This document shows positions 1 to 8,419 of a stretch of DNA of 64,000 nucleotides, piece after piece. The stretch comes from Lentzea atacamensis (GTDB lineage Bacteria; Actinomycetota; Actinomycetes; Mycobacteriales; Pseudonocardiaceae), in contig NZ_QLTT01000012.1 of assembly GCF_003269295.1 (NCBI RefSeq), positions 8,811 to 72,810 of the forward strand, given 5' to 3'. Numbering within the stretch: position 1 is the first letter of the stretch; each line of letters opens with the position of its first letter. The position numbers were made by a program, and so were the translations under genes. The notes beneath the pieces were generated by a model, which did not search any database, was not told where the DNA came from, and saw only the letters and a list, made by a program, of their open reading frames with translations.

Positions 1-615
1 CTGGAGAAGGAACAGCCGCCGTTCGCGAAGGAGTTCTTCGTGGGCGTCCCGGCCCCGGCAGGCGGCCTGCTGCTGCTCCTCCCCCTGATCATCGAGGAGC
101 AGGTCCGCCGCGACGGCTGGTGGAACTCCCCGATCGTCGTCGGCGTGTGGACCGTCATCGTCGCGATGCTGCTGGTCTCACGCATCCCGACGCTGTCCGT
201 GAAGACCGTGAAGGTGCCACCGCGCGCGGTGGCCCCCCTGCTGGTCCTCATCGGCCTGCTGGCCGCCGCGATCATCACGTTCCCGCTGGTGGCACTGATC
301 ATCGCGATGGTCGCGTACCTCGCGCACCTGCCGTACTCGGTGCGCCGGTACATGTGGCTGTCGAAGCACCCCGAGGCGTGGACCGTCACCGGGGCTGATC
401 GTCGCGCCATCAAGCGCGCCCACGGCGTGGCTGCCCGTCGGCTCGGCTTGCGTCAGCCGTTGCACGGACGCGTTGCCGGTGCGGCCATGCGCGCGGTGCG
501 TCGGCCTCGGCGTGACGCTTCGACCGCTGCCGCGGCCGACGGCACGATGCCTGCCGCAGGTGGACGGCGCCGTTCCTGGCGTCAGCTGGGCCTTCGCCGC
601 CACCACAAGTCCTGA
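1..615 (+). CDS. pssA: CDP-diacylglycerol--serine O-phosphatidyltransferase, C-terminal part (5' end outside window)
   Basis: The frame is open from base 1 and ends in TGA at 613-615. The product reads as the C-terminal half of an actinobacterial phosphatidylserine synthase: a KEFFVGVPAPAGG segment, then several hydrophobic helices (about residues 18-30, 40-58 and 75-108), and a basic tail rich in Arg. PssA makes phosphatidylserine from CDP-diacylglycerol and serine in the membrane. The catalytic CDP-alcohol phosphatidyltransferase motif lies upstream and is not visible. The internal GTG at 40 is not the true start. The neighbouring CDC48-like ATPase matches the mycobacterial pssA neighbourhood. 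A second, 5'-truncated copy lies at 3032-3646. Confidence 0.85.
   Translation: MEKEQPPFAKEFFVGVPAPAGGLLLLLPLIIEEQVRRDGWWNSPIVVGVWTVIVAMLLVSRIPTLSVKTVKVPPRAVAPLLVLIGLLAAAIITFPLVALIIAMVAYLAHLPYSVRRYMWLSKHPEAWTVTGADRRAIKRAHGVAARRLGLRQPLHGRVAGAAMRAVRRPRRDASTAAAADGTMPAAGGRRRSWRQLGLRRHHKS
1..615 (+). repeat. Direct repeat R1, copy A (pssA 3' end)
   Basis: This segment is repeated at 3032-3646. By eye the first 215 bases are identical and only about five mismatches occur in the first 500 bases. The last ~110 bases, which encode the C-terminal tail, are clearly diverged (tail ends LGLRRHHKS here, LGLRRQPKR in copy B). Base 1 pairs with base 3032, where copy B joins Rhs sequence. Confidence 0.9.
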
Positions 616-628
616 TCACCTGATCTGA

Positions 629-665
629 CTGAGGGCCGGACACGTTCATCGTGTCCGGCCCTCAG
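629..665. terminator. Bidirectional terminator hairpin between pssA and the SUKH-3 gene
   Basis: A perfect 16-bp inverted repeat (629-644 with 650-665) with a 5-nt loop TTCAT. It lies between two convergent genes. There is no strong U-tract, as is usual in high-GC actinomycetes. Confidence 0.8.
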
Positions 666-706
666 CTTTGGAGCAGGATCAGTACACCCCGTCTCCGCGA
701 GCAAAC

Positions 707-1147
707 TCAGGCGGAAGGATTGAGCCTCTCCGGCGCAACCCCCGTAACGAGCTGCTCCAACGCTTGATCCCCTACGTCGTACCGCAACGCCCAACGCGCA
801 AGCGCATATACGACACCCTCCTCATCAATTCCCAGGAAAAACTCCCCTTGACCAATCTCCCCCAAGGGAAAGAATTTCCGGTCAAACAGATCAGAAAGCT
901 CTGCAAATCTCGCCCCCTCTCCGATGGCAAGATCCGGGTCGAACTCGAACGGCTCCCGCGCACAGTTGACACCAGGACCTTCGACAACCACTCGAATTCC
1001 GCCGAACTCTCGAAGGAACTTCTCCGCCGCTTCGTGCCAGACGAACTCCGACAGAGAGTTCTTCCAGCGAGCGAGATCAACCTGACGATCCGACGCCCAG
1101 CCGGATCGCCGAAGAACATCTTCCACTTCTCGAGAGAATCGAGACAT
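707..1147 (-). CDS. SUKH-3 family immunity protein
   Basis: 146 aa. The pattern is that of SUKH-3 domain proteins: an N-terminal FSREVEDVLRRSGW, a central AAEKFLREFGGIRVVVEGPG, then REPFEFDP, FPLGEIGQGEFFLGIDEEG and an ALEQLVTGVAPERL tail. SUKH proteins neutralise contact-dependent or secreted polymorphic toxins, very often nucleases or deaminases. The ATG follows directly on the TAG of the Rhs tip (TAG|ATG at 1148/1147), so translation is probably coupled to the upstream toxin tip. This places it as the cognate immunity gene of the deaminase-like toxin at 1148-3031. Cytoplasmic; no signal peptide. Confidence 0.8.
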   Translation of the reverse strand: MSRFSREVEDVLRRSGWASDRQVDLARWKNSLSEFVWHEAAEKFLREFGGIRVVVEGPGVNCAREPFEFDPDLAIGEGARFAELSDLFDRKFFPLGEIGQGEFFLGIDEEGVVYALARWALRYDVGDQALEQLVTGVAPERLNPSA

Positions 1148-3031
1148 CTACGGCGTCCCCTTGAAGTCAATATTGAAATGATCAACCAGCGCTTGACAGC
1201 TCGCGCATGGCCCAATCATTCTCTTGAAGTTCGCGTTCCCTCTGGCGCGGCCTATCACGGCAGCAGCGGTAGCCCCAGTCGGGTCGAGCCCAGCATCCAA
1301 GGCCTCGGTCAAACACTGAACCAAACCGCAACCTCCATGATTCTTGCCCTGCTGCTGACCAGGAGGAATCCTGTCGAGGATTTCCTGGACCACCGGATGC
1401 ACTCGACGATTTCCGACACCCCCATCGCTATGAGCGACGATGGGGGCATGGCCGGGAACTTGCAGAGCTTCAATCGCGTTCGGGCGCTGAGAACCCGAGA
1501 GGTCCGCAACTGCTTCTGCTTCCGCAAGCACGGCGTCAACAACTCCACAGTTGTGAGAAAGGAACGCAGTGTTGCCTGCAAGCACAGAGTAGGTGTGGGC
1601 GCCGCTGACTGTCAGGTTGTGAACGCGCTGTTCAGCGCTCCACCTCCGCACCTGGACGACCTGCACCCAGGTCCCGGAAGACGTCTGCAACCAGACACCG
1701 GCAACGAGCTTGTCCGCCCGTACCCATTCCTTTAGCTCCGGCAGCCAGAACCGATGTCCATCAGTGGCGACGATCTTCTCGGACTGACCGTCAACCGTCA
1801 GCTGCACGAGGTTCTTGGAGCCATCACCGACGATGGTCCGCACCACGCCCTCAGCCCGGCTCTGACCAGTCTCCGGATCTGTAGCGAGGACTTGATCACC
1901 GAGTTTGATCTGCTCGATCGGTTTCGACGAGCCGTCGGCCATCAACACCCGCGTGCCCGGCACAAAACTGTTAACCAGGCACTTGGTCGCCGCCTCGGCG
2001 ACTTCCTCGGCCTTCTCCTCGACCCGGCGCAACCTCGCGGCGGCATCCGCGATCTTGTCGATGATCCGGTTAGCCTTCATGATCGCCTTGACGATCCGCT
2101 CAGCGGCCTGCACCAGCTTGATGACCTTCGCCGCCGGCACCAGGCTGGCACACGCGAGAATGTCGAAACTGGTGAAGCAATCCTTGACGTCGTTGATACC
2201 CGTCAGATCCATCAACAGGTCAAGCAACTCCGCAACAACAACGTCCCACCACGACTGCGAGTTGTTGGCCTCGCGCAAGTACTCCTCGTACTTGTCCTTA
2301 CCACCCGCGGCGTCATACCGAGCCTGCTGCGCCTTGTTGTACGCGGCATGAGCCGTACGCCGCTTGTTCGTCGCCGCCGGGTACGCCGCCGCGGACGCCT
2401 CGTCACCACCCGGCCAGTTACCAACGATGATGTTGCGTTCTTTGTCGATGCCGTAGTTGTGCCCGTCGGAACCAGTGCCGCCTTCCAGGTACATACCTGA
2501 CGGGTCGCTGAACGTCACCGGATTGTTGTTGCTGTACGAATACCCGTTGACCTGCTGCGGATTCGCCGTGTTCATGATCGGGTCGTCCGACAGGAACCGA
2601 CCGATCGCCGGGTCGTACTCCCGAGCACCCAAATGCGTCAGGCCGGAAGCATCACGCGTGCCACCCACGAAGCCCTTGTCGTCTAGCCATGAGCCGCCGT
2701 TCGGACCACGCGCCTTGCCGAACGGATCGAAGTACTGACGCTGATACGTCAGTTCGCCGGCCTTGACCGAGACAACCGGCGTGCCCTGATGGTCGCTTAC
2801 CTCATAAGACAACCGGCCACTCGAGTGACGCACCGCCACCACAGTGCCGCCGTGCGAGTAGTACCGCTTGCCCGAGACCTGCTTGGTGGCGTCGTCCTTC
2901 ACCAACTCCATTCCCTCGGGCAGATACAACGTCGTACGGCCCGGTTCACGCTTGATCAGTCGGCCGCCATCGGCGTCGTACAGGTACGACGACTCCTTGC
3001 CGGAAGCCTCGACGACCTTGGACGTACGGCC
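1148..3031 (-). pseudogene. Orphan Rhs C-terminal tip: Rhs core end + Hint domain + candidate deaminase toxin
   Basis: The frame is open from the junction at 3031 to TAG at 1148, but the first usable start is a TTG at 2929 without a ribosome site. It therefore looks like a displaced, promoterless tip. From the TTG: residues 1-143 are Rhs core, ending in the signature GLTHLGAREYDPAIGRFL and NPVTFSDPSG. Then comes a helical linker. At about 315-460 lies a Hint autoprotease domain (CLVNSFVPGTRVLMADGSS start, VHNLTVSGAHTYSV, end in SHNC). The last ~130 residues carry NHGGCGLVQCLTEAL and GPCASCQALVDHF, a layout like YwqJ-type deaminases (Cys/Glu motif, then PCxxC). A deaminase acting on nucleic acid is inferred. 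Its partner is the SUKH-3 gene directly downstream. Confidence 0.7.
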
Positions 3032-3033
3032 CT
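2806..3033. repeat. Direct repeat R2, copy A (Rhs core segment)
   Basis: A 228-bp stretch of Rhs core coding sequence, repeated at 4473-4700 with about five mismatches by eye. Right edge: the sequence switches to pssA at GGCCCT|GG (3033). Left edge: the two copies lose similarity where the C-terminal tips differ. Together with R1 it bounds the exchangeable immunity/tip cassette. Confidence 0.9.
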
Positions 3034-3646
3034 GGAGAAGGAACAGCCGCCGTTCGCGAAGGAGTTCTTCGTGGGCGTCCCGGCCCCGGCAGGCGGCCTG
3101 CTGCTGCTCCTCCCCCTGATCATCGAGGAGCAGGTCCGCCGCGACGGCTGGTGGAACTCCCCGATCGTCGTCGGCGTGTGGACCGTCATCGTCGCGATGC
3201 TGCTGGTCTCACGCATCCCGACGCTGTCCGTGAAGACCGTGAAGGTCCCCCCGCGCGCGGTAGCCCCCCTGCTGGTCCTCATCGGCCTGCTGGCCGCCGC
3301 GATCATCACGTTCCCGCTAGTGGCACTGATCATCGCGATGGTCGCGTACCTCGCGCACCTGCCGTACTCGGTGCGCCGGTACATGTGGCTGTCGAAGCAC
3401 CCCGAGGCGTGGACCGTCACCGGGGCTGATCGTCGCGCCATCAAGCGCGCCCACGGCGTGGCTGCCCGTCGGCTCGGCTTGCGTCAGCCGTTGCACGGAC
3501 GCGTCGCCGGTGCGGCCATGCGCGCGGTGCGCCAGCCTCGGCGTGACGCATCTACGGCTGTTGCGGCGGAGGGCACGGTGGCTGGCGCCAACGGGCGTCG
3601 TCGGTCTTGGCGGCAGTTGGGTCTTAGACGCCAACCCAAACGTTAA
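3032..3646 (+). pseudogene. Truncated second copy of the pssA 3' end (R1 copy B)
   Basis: Encodes the same C-terminal segment as 1-615 (KEFFVGVPAPAGG through the membrane helices), but is joined at its 5' side to antisense Rhs sequence and so lacks the catalytic part and any start. The frame runs on upstream into antisense rhs, which is not a gene. The last ~110 bases differ strongly from copy A. This suggests the copy came with the cassette from a related lineage, or that the two copies have been apart for some time. Which copy belongs to the functional pssA cannot be told without sequence left of base 1. Confidence 0.8.
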
Positions 3647-3740
3647 CCGGACTGCGCCCACATCAGCACCGAAGCCGCCACTCGATACGGCCCTCTCCGC
3701 TGACGTTGCCGTCAAACTGCTGTCCGATACCCAACACACA

Positions 3741-3775
3741 AGAGGCCCCACCGGAATCATACCGGTGGGGCCTCT
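3741..3775. terminator. Terminator hairpin downstream of pssA copy B
   Basis: A perfect 14-bp stem (3741-3754 with 3762-3775) with loop AATCATA, followed on + by CATATTTCA. It sits between the convergent pssA fragment and the immunity-like gene, the same place as the hairpin at 629-665 in the first unit. The sequence is unrelated to that one. Confidence 0.75.
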
Positions 3776-3794
3776 CATATTTCACTTCTGCTAC

Positions 3795-4229
3795 TCAGTC
3801 CAGCGCCACATTCCAAACACCGAACACCTCAACAAAATCTGGAGTTCGAATGATCAGATTCGGCGATCCTGGCCTGGTAGCCAGGAGCCCGTCTACGATG
3901 TCGCACACCTTGGCCGTGCCGAGCCCACCAGACACAGGCCAGACATGGCCGCCTTGATCACCCTCGCCGAATTCCTCACACAGGATCGCACTGTCAGGGT
4001 CAGGAAGCGCCCAGAGAGCAAAGAGACGGTCGTCGACAGTCGTTGCTTCCAGCCGTTCGGCGAACAACTTGAAGTACCAACAAGCATTCCCACCCTTGAG
4101 CCTCACGATCCCCTCGATCGGCCCATCGCGCCAGTCGAAGATGATCAGGACCAGCAGCTGGTCAAGCTTCCCCACAGAAATCTCATTCACCTTAACCCAC
4201 CCGAACACAGTATTGAAAGCCTTTTGCAC
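3795..4229 (-). CDS. Immunity-like protein of unknown family, partner of the lost second Rhs tip
   Basis: 144 aa; not assigned to a named family. It is acidic, has no signal peptide or membrane segment, and contains DWRDGPIEGIVRLKGG, CWYFKLFAERLEA, LWALPDPD and GHVWPVSGGLG. Its position, directly downstream of an Rhs 3' end and convergent with the pssA 3' end, is the same as that of the SUKH-3 gene in the first unit. That is the only evidence for an immunity role. Its GC content is lower than that of its chromosomal neighbours. The toxin it would neutralise appears deleted. Confidence 0.5.
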   Translation of the reverse strand: MQKAFNTVFGWVKVNEISVGKLDQLLVLIIFDWRDGPIEGIVRLKGGNACWYFKLFAERLEATTVDDRLFALWALPDPDSAILCEEFGEGDQGGHVWPVSGGLGTAKVCDIVDGLLATRPGSPNLIIRTPDFVEVFGVWNVALD

Positions 4230-4317
4230 TTTTGAGTCTACCGGCTTCGAAAGAATCAGAGTGTGATGCGTTGGAAGATTTCTAGTGGAGTGAAGATCAG
4301 CGAGAATCCTGCGTCTT

Positions 4318-5984
4318 CTATCTGACGCCTGGTTGCCATGGATGCGTTTTCCACAGGACCGTCAACCCCCCGCACCGAGACCCCGTGCCCGAATGACCTG
4401 GAGTTTTCTTCCGCCTTTGCTCTGCAGCAGAAAATCGACCAGTACTTTCCTTACTGGTCCCGAGCCGCGCAAAAGACAACCGGCCACTCGAGTGACGCAC
4501 CGCCACCACAGTGCCGCCGTGCGAGTAGTACCGCTTGCCCAAGACCTGCTTGGTGGCATCGTCCTTCACCAACTCCATTCCCTCGGGCAGATACAACGTC
4601 GTACGGCCCGGCTCACGCTTGATCAGTCGGCCGCCATCGGCGTCGTAGAGATACGACGACTCCTTGCCGGAAGCCTCGACGACCTTGGACGTACGGCCCT
4701 CGACGTCGTAGGAGATGGTCTGGGTGTTGCCCCGCGACCTTGCGAGTGGTGGTGTTGCCCGTCCTGTCGTAGCCGAACTCGTCACGCGCCATGCCGGACG
4801 GGCCCGTCTCGTCGATCGAGCGGACCACGTGCGGCTGGTTCGCCGGGTCGTAGTTGTACTTGCGGTTGACCACACCGGACGAGGTGGTCGTGCGCCCCAA
4901 CGTCCGGTTGCCGATCTTGTCGTAGCCGTAGTCGTACAAGTACGACGCCACACCGCCGAGAGACTCAGCGGTCGGCTCTCCCGCACAGTCACCTGACCGC
5001 GGTGTGAATGCCTTGGTCAGCCTGCGCAGCTTGTCGTAACGGAAGCATTGGGTGTCCCATGCCGTCGCATCACTTGGTTGATCAGCGATCCTCGTGACGT
5101 TGCCACCGGTGTCGTACGAGTACTTCCGGTTGGAGATCCGGTAATCGGTGTCCCGTGAACGGTCCACGATGGACTGTTCGAGCCGACGGGTGCCTTCCTC
5201 GAAGTAGTTCGTCAGCCACAACTGGTCGGGGCTCACGTCGGCGCCGAGGGTCAGTCGCAGCGGCCGGTTGCGTCCCACATCTGCGAGGCATCCCCGGTGA
5301 ACCGCACGGTCCCCTTGTCGTCCTTGGCCTCGAGCAGGCCGTCGCGCTGGCTCAGCTTGCCGCCCTTGACGTGCGAGCCGTAGGTGATCTTGCGGAGCTT
5401 CTCCGACTTCGCCGCCTCGGCGGTCTTCACCACCAGCAGCTGGCTGAACCCGGTCGCGGTCGCTTCGACCGTCAGATCGATGCCCGGCCAAACGTCTGAG
5501 TACGTCGTCTTGGCGCCATCGACTTTCGGTTCCGGCAACGCTTCCAGCCAGGTCAGACCCACCTCGACGCCGTCCTTGGCACCAGTGCGAGCGGCTTGTC
5601 CTTGCCGGCTCCGGCGAACTGGAGGTCCACCACAGCCGCCTCAGGACGGATCAGTCCGTCCGAGTGCTTGCGCAGCTTGGTGTCGACGGGAACCCACTTG
5701 TCCCCGCACTTCGCTCGTTCTGGCTTGAGCGACTGGATGAACGTCATCTTGCCGTTCGGGTTGGCGATCGTTTCCGTCGCCTCGGTCGTAAGCCCGGACA
5801 CCTTCACCGGCTTGTCGAACTTCCGCGCCGCCGCCATCGCGGACGCCTCGTTCGGCAGTTCGCTCGGAGCCGGCGCGGCGTTCGCGACCGGAGTGATGAA
5901 ACCAGCCGAAACGGCCAGTACAAGAGTGAACGCGCGCACGCCAAAGACGCGCGCCGATCTTTGGCGCATTGAGATTTCCCCCAA
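4318..5984 (-). pseudogene. Decayed secreted RHS-repeat protein (several frame breaks and a large internal deletion)
   Basis: Starts at ATG or GTG near 5984 with a signal peptide (FTLVLAVSAGFITPVANAAPAP). The reading then breaks three times. Near 5580 a base is missing (LALVPRTAS should continue as GLTWLEALPEPKV). Near 5275 the frame jumps from the N-terminal region (TGDASQMWDATG) straight to late core sequence (LTLGADVSPDQLWLTNYFEEGT), so most of the long YD-repeat core is gone. Near 4730 an extra G shifts KVAGNTQTISYDVEGRT. The 3' end leaves the core at HSSGRLS and finishes in about 50 residues of unrecognised sequence without the DPxG core end. Intact relatives are well over 1000 aa. Not expected to make a functional toxin carrier. 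Confidence 0.8.
4473..4700. repeat. Direct repeat R2, copy B (Rhs core segment)
   Basis: Counterpart of 2806-3033, offset by 1667 bases, with about five mismatches by eye. Here it is continuous with the rest of the Rhs core on its right, so this is the parental location. Confidence 0.9.
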
Positions 5985-6198
5985 ATTGGGCTGATGTCCC
6001 GCCGCCGCGCGACAACCGAGCCTCCCCGCCCGGATTCGGCACCACCCTGCCGTCGCCTCCGCAGTGCCCGGAAGACTCCGTTCAGGTCAATCGCGTCCCG
6101 AATGGTCTGGTGTGACCAATGTGTGACCGCCCATGCCGCTTGTGCATCTGTGACGCAGAGACATCAACCAACCGGCACGCTCGTCATGAAGAACTAGA
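5985..6198. promoter_or_regulatory. Divergent promoter region rhs / AAA ATPase
   Basis: 214 bp between two divergent genes. A direct repeat GTGTGACC occurs at 6110-6117 and 6121-6128, one helical turn apart, next to TGGTC/GACCA half-sites. These could be an operator. No clear -10 or -35 pair was identified. Confidence 0.35.
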
Positions 6199-8361
6199 GT
6201 GGTCGACGTGATCACGCTGACGGCTCGCCTGTCCCCGTCCGCACTGGACACCCGTCGCGGCGTTGTCCGCCTCCACCCGGAGGTGCTCGACGCCTTGGGC
6301 CTGCGCGCCTGGGACGCCGTGAAACTGACCGGCGCCCGCGTGAGTGCCGCCCTGGCCGCCGCCGGTGAACAACCGCCTGGTGTGGTCCTCGTCGACGACG
6401 TCACCCTGACCAACCTGGGCGTGGTCGAAGGCTCCGAAATCGTCGTGGCCCCGGTCCAGGTGGCGGGCGCGCGCTCGATCACCGTCGCCGGCTCCCGCCT
6501 GGCCACCACCGCCCTGACTCCCGATCACGTTCGGTTGGCGTTGACCGGCAAGGTGTTGACGGTGGGCGACAACGTCTCGCTGCTCCCCCAGGACCTCGCG
6601 CCGCCGCCCGGCGCCAACGTCTCCGAAACGCGTCGCAAGCTCTCCAACGCCATCGGCATGACGTGGACCAACGAGCTGATCACCATCACCTCCACCGACC
6701 CGGCGGGCCCGGTGGCCGTACAGCCGTCGAGCGTGGTGGGCTGGCGCTCCGCCTCAGCCCCGGCCGCCGAGGTGACTCCCGTTGTGGTGCAGGAAAAGCA
6801 CGAGGCGCTCCCGGTGACGGACCTGGTGGGTCAGAAGGACCAGGCCCGCCGCCTGACGGAATGGCTGGAACTGATGTTCCGCCAACCCGAACTGCTGACC
6901 CGCCTGGGCGCCTCGGCCCGCCTGGCGGCCATGGTCAGCGGCCCGGAAGGCGTCGGCAAGGCAACCCTCGTCCGAGCCGTGGCCCGCTCCGTGGACGCGT
7001 CGATCGTGGAACTGGCCGCGCCGAGCATCTCCGTGCTGGAACCGGGCGCGATGGCCAAGCAACTGGGCGACGCGATCGCTGGCGTCCCGGAACAACCGAC
7101 GGTCCTGCTGATCACCGACATCGACGCCCTGCTACCGGCGTCACCCCCGCCGGTGGCCACTGTGGTCCTGGACATCCTCCGCACGGCCGTGTCCCGCCCG
7201 AACCTGGCCCTGGTGGTCACCTCGGCCCGTGCCGAGTCGGTCGACTCCCGCCTGCGAGCCCCCGATCTGGTCGACCGCGAACTGACCCTCCCGCTCCCGG
7301 ACGGCGCCACCCGCACCGAACTGTTGCGCGTCCTGCTCCGCGACGTCCCACTGGAGTCCGATGTGGACTTCGGCGCGGTGGCCGAACGCGCCCCGGGCTT
7401 CGTGGCCGCCGACCTCTGCGCCCTGCGCCGCGAGGCAGCGGTCCGGGCAGCCCTGCGCCAGCGCGAAGTGGCAGAACCTCGCGTGGGCCAAGAAGATCTG
7501 CTGGGCGCCCTGAACACCGTCCGCCCCATCTCGATGTCCGCGTCCGACACCGTCCAGACCGGCGGACTGACCCTCGACGACGTGGGCGACATGACCGAGG
7601 TGAAGCAGGCCCTGACCGAAGCAGCCCTCTGGCCTCTCCGCTACCCGGACTCCTTCGCCCGCCTGGGCGTGGCTCCCCCGCGCGGTGTCCTGCTCTACGG
7701 CCCTCCCGGCTGCGGCAAGACCTTCCTGGTGCGCGCCCTGGCAGGCTCAGGCCAGCTCAACGTCCTGACCGTCAAGGGCGCCGAACTGATGGACAAGTTC
7801 GTGGGCGAGTCAGAACGAGCAGTCCGCGAGCTGTTCCGCCGCGCCGCCGACGCCGCCCCCGCCCTGGTGTTCCTGGACGAGGTGGACGCCCTGGCCCCAC
7901 GCCGAGGCCAGTCGTCCGACGCCGGTGTAGCAGACCGAGTAGTGGCAGCTCTGCTGACCGAACTCGACGGCGTGGAACCACTCCGCGACGTGGTGGTGAT
8001 CGGCGCAACGAACCGCCCCGACCTGCTGGACCCGGCGCTGCTGCGTCCTGGCCGCTTGGAGCGCCTCGTCTACGTGCCACCGCCAGACACCGACGCACGC
8101 ACCGAGATCCTCAAGGCCGCATCGCGCAACACGCCACTCACAGACGACGTGGACCTGGCCGCCCTGGCCGGCGAGCTGGAGGGGTACTCGGCCGCAGACT
8201 GCGCGGCTTTGGTGCGAGAAGCAGCGCTGACGGCAATGCGGGAGTCGCTGGAGGCAGCCGAGGTAACCCAGGCCCACCTGGCGAAGGCCCGCGAGGTGGT
8301 CCGCCCGTCGCTGGACCCGGTACAGCTGGCCTCGCTTGCGGCCTATGCAGCGACCCGCTGA
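6199..8361 (+). CDS. CDC48/p97-like AAA+ ATPase with two AAA domains
   Basis: 720 aa, GTG start. Residues 1-180 form a CDC48-type double-psi barrel N-domain (LSPSALDTRRGVVRLHPEVL). The first AAA domain has a weakened Walker A (GPEGVGKAT, ~250) and a Walker B with ITDIDALLP instead of DE, so it may bind but hydrolyse poorly. The second is canonical: GPPGCGKTF (~500), FLDEVDALAPRRG (~557), ATNRPDLLDPALLRPGRLERL. Such proteins unfold or remodel substrates in the cytoplasm. Mycobacteria carry a homologous ATPase (Rv0435c) beside pssA, so the Rhs material has separated two ancestrally adjacent genes. The substrate is unknown. Confidence 0.9.
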   Translation: MVDVITLTARLSPSALDTRRGVVRLHPEVLDALGLRAWDAVKLTGARVSAALAAAGEQPPGVVLVDDVTLTNLGVVEGSEIVVAPVQVAGARSITVAGSRLATTALTPDHVRLALTGKVLTVGDNVSLLPQDLAPPPGANVSETRRKLSNAIGMTWTNELITITSTDPAGPVAVQPSSVVGWRSASAPAAEVTPVVVQEKHEALPVTDLVGQKDQARRLTEWLELMFRQPELLTRLGASARLAAMVSGPEGVGKATLVRAVARSVDASIVELAAPSISVLEPGAMAKQLGDAIAGVPEQPTVLLITDIDALLPASPPPVATVVLDILRTAVSRPNLALVVTSARAESVDSRLRAPDLVDRELTLPLPDGATRTELLRVLLRDVPLESDVDFGAVAERAPGFVAADLCALRREAAVRAALRQREVAEPRVGQEDLLGALNTVRPISMSASDTVQTGGLTLDDVGDMTEVKQALTEAALWPLRYPDSFARLGVAPPRGVLLYGPPGCGKTFLVRALAGSGQLNVLTVKGAELMDKFVGESERAVRELFRRAADAAPALVFLDEVDALAPRRGQSSDAGVADRVVAALLTELDGVEPLRDVVVIGATNRPDLLDPALLRPGRLERLVYVPPPDTDARTEILKAASRNTPLTDDVDLAALAGELEGYSAADCAALVREAALTAMRESLEAAEVTQAHLAKAREVVRPSLDPVQLASLAAYAATR

Positions 8362-8419
8362 CGTTGATGAGGGGAGCTTTCCTCAACCCGAGGTTGAGGA
8401 AAGCTCCCCTCATCAACGT
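8361..8419. terminator. Perfect 27-bp hairpin between convergent genes
   Basis: Stem 8361-8387 pairs perfectly with 8393-8419; loop CCGAG. It overlaps the ATPase stop codon by one base and touches the stop of the opposite gene. The core GGGGAGCTTTCC resembles palindromic intergenic repeats I recall from Amycolatopsis-type genomes, so it may be a dispersed element used as a bidirectional terminator. Confidence 0.8.

Noticed and set aside
3032-3054. Site-specific integration of a mobile element into pssA (attL/attR)
   Set aside because: The duplicated stretch is hundreds of bases with diverged ends, and no integrase or recombinase gene is present; homologous recombination fits better.
2789-3646. 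285-aa frame joining antisense rhs to pssA copy B, as a fusion gene
   Set aside because: The first ~80 codons are antisense Rhs core; the frame is open by chance across the recombination junction.
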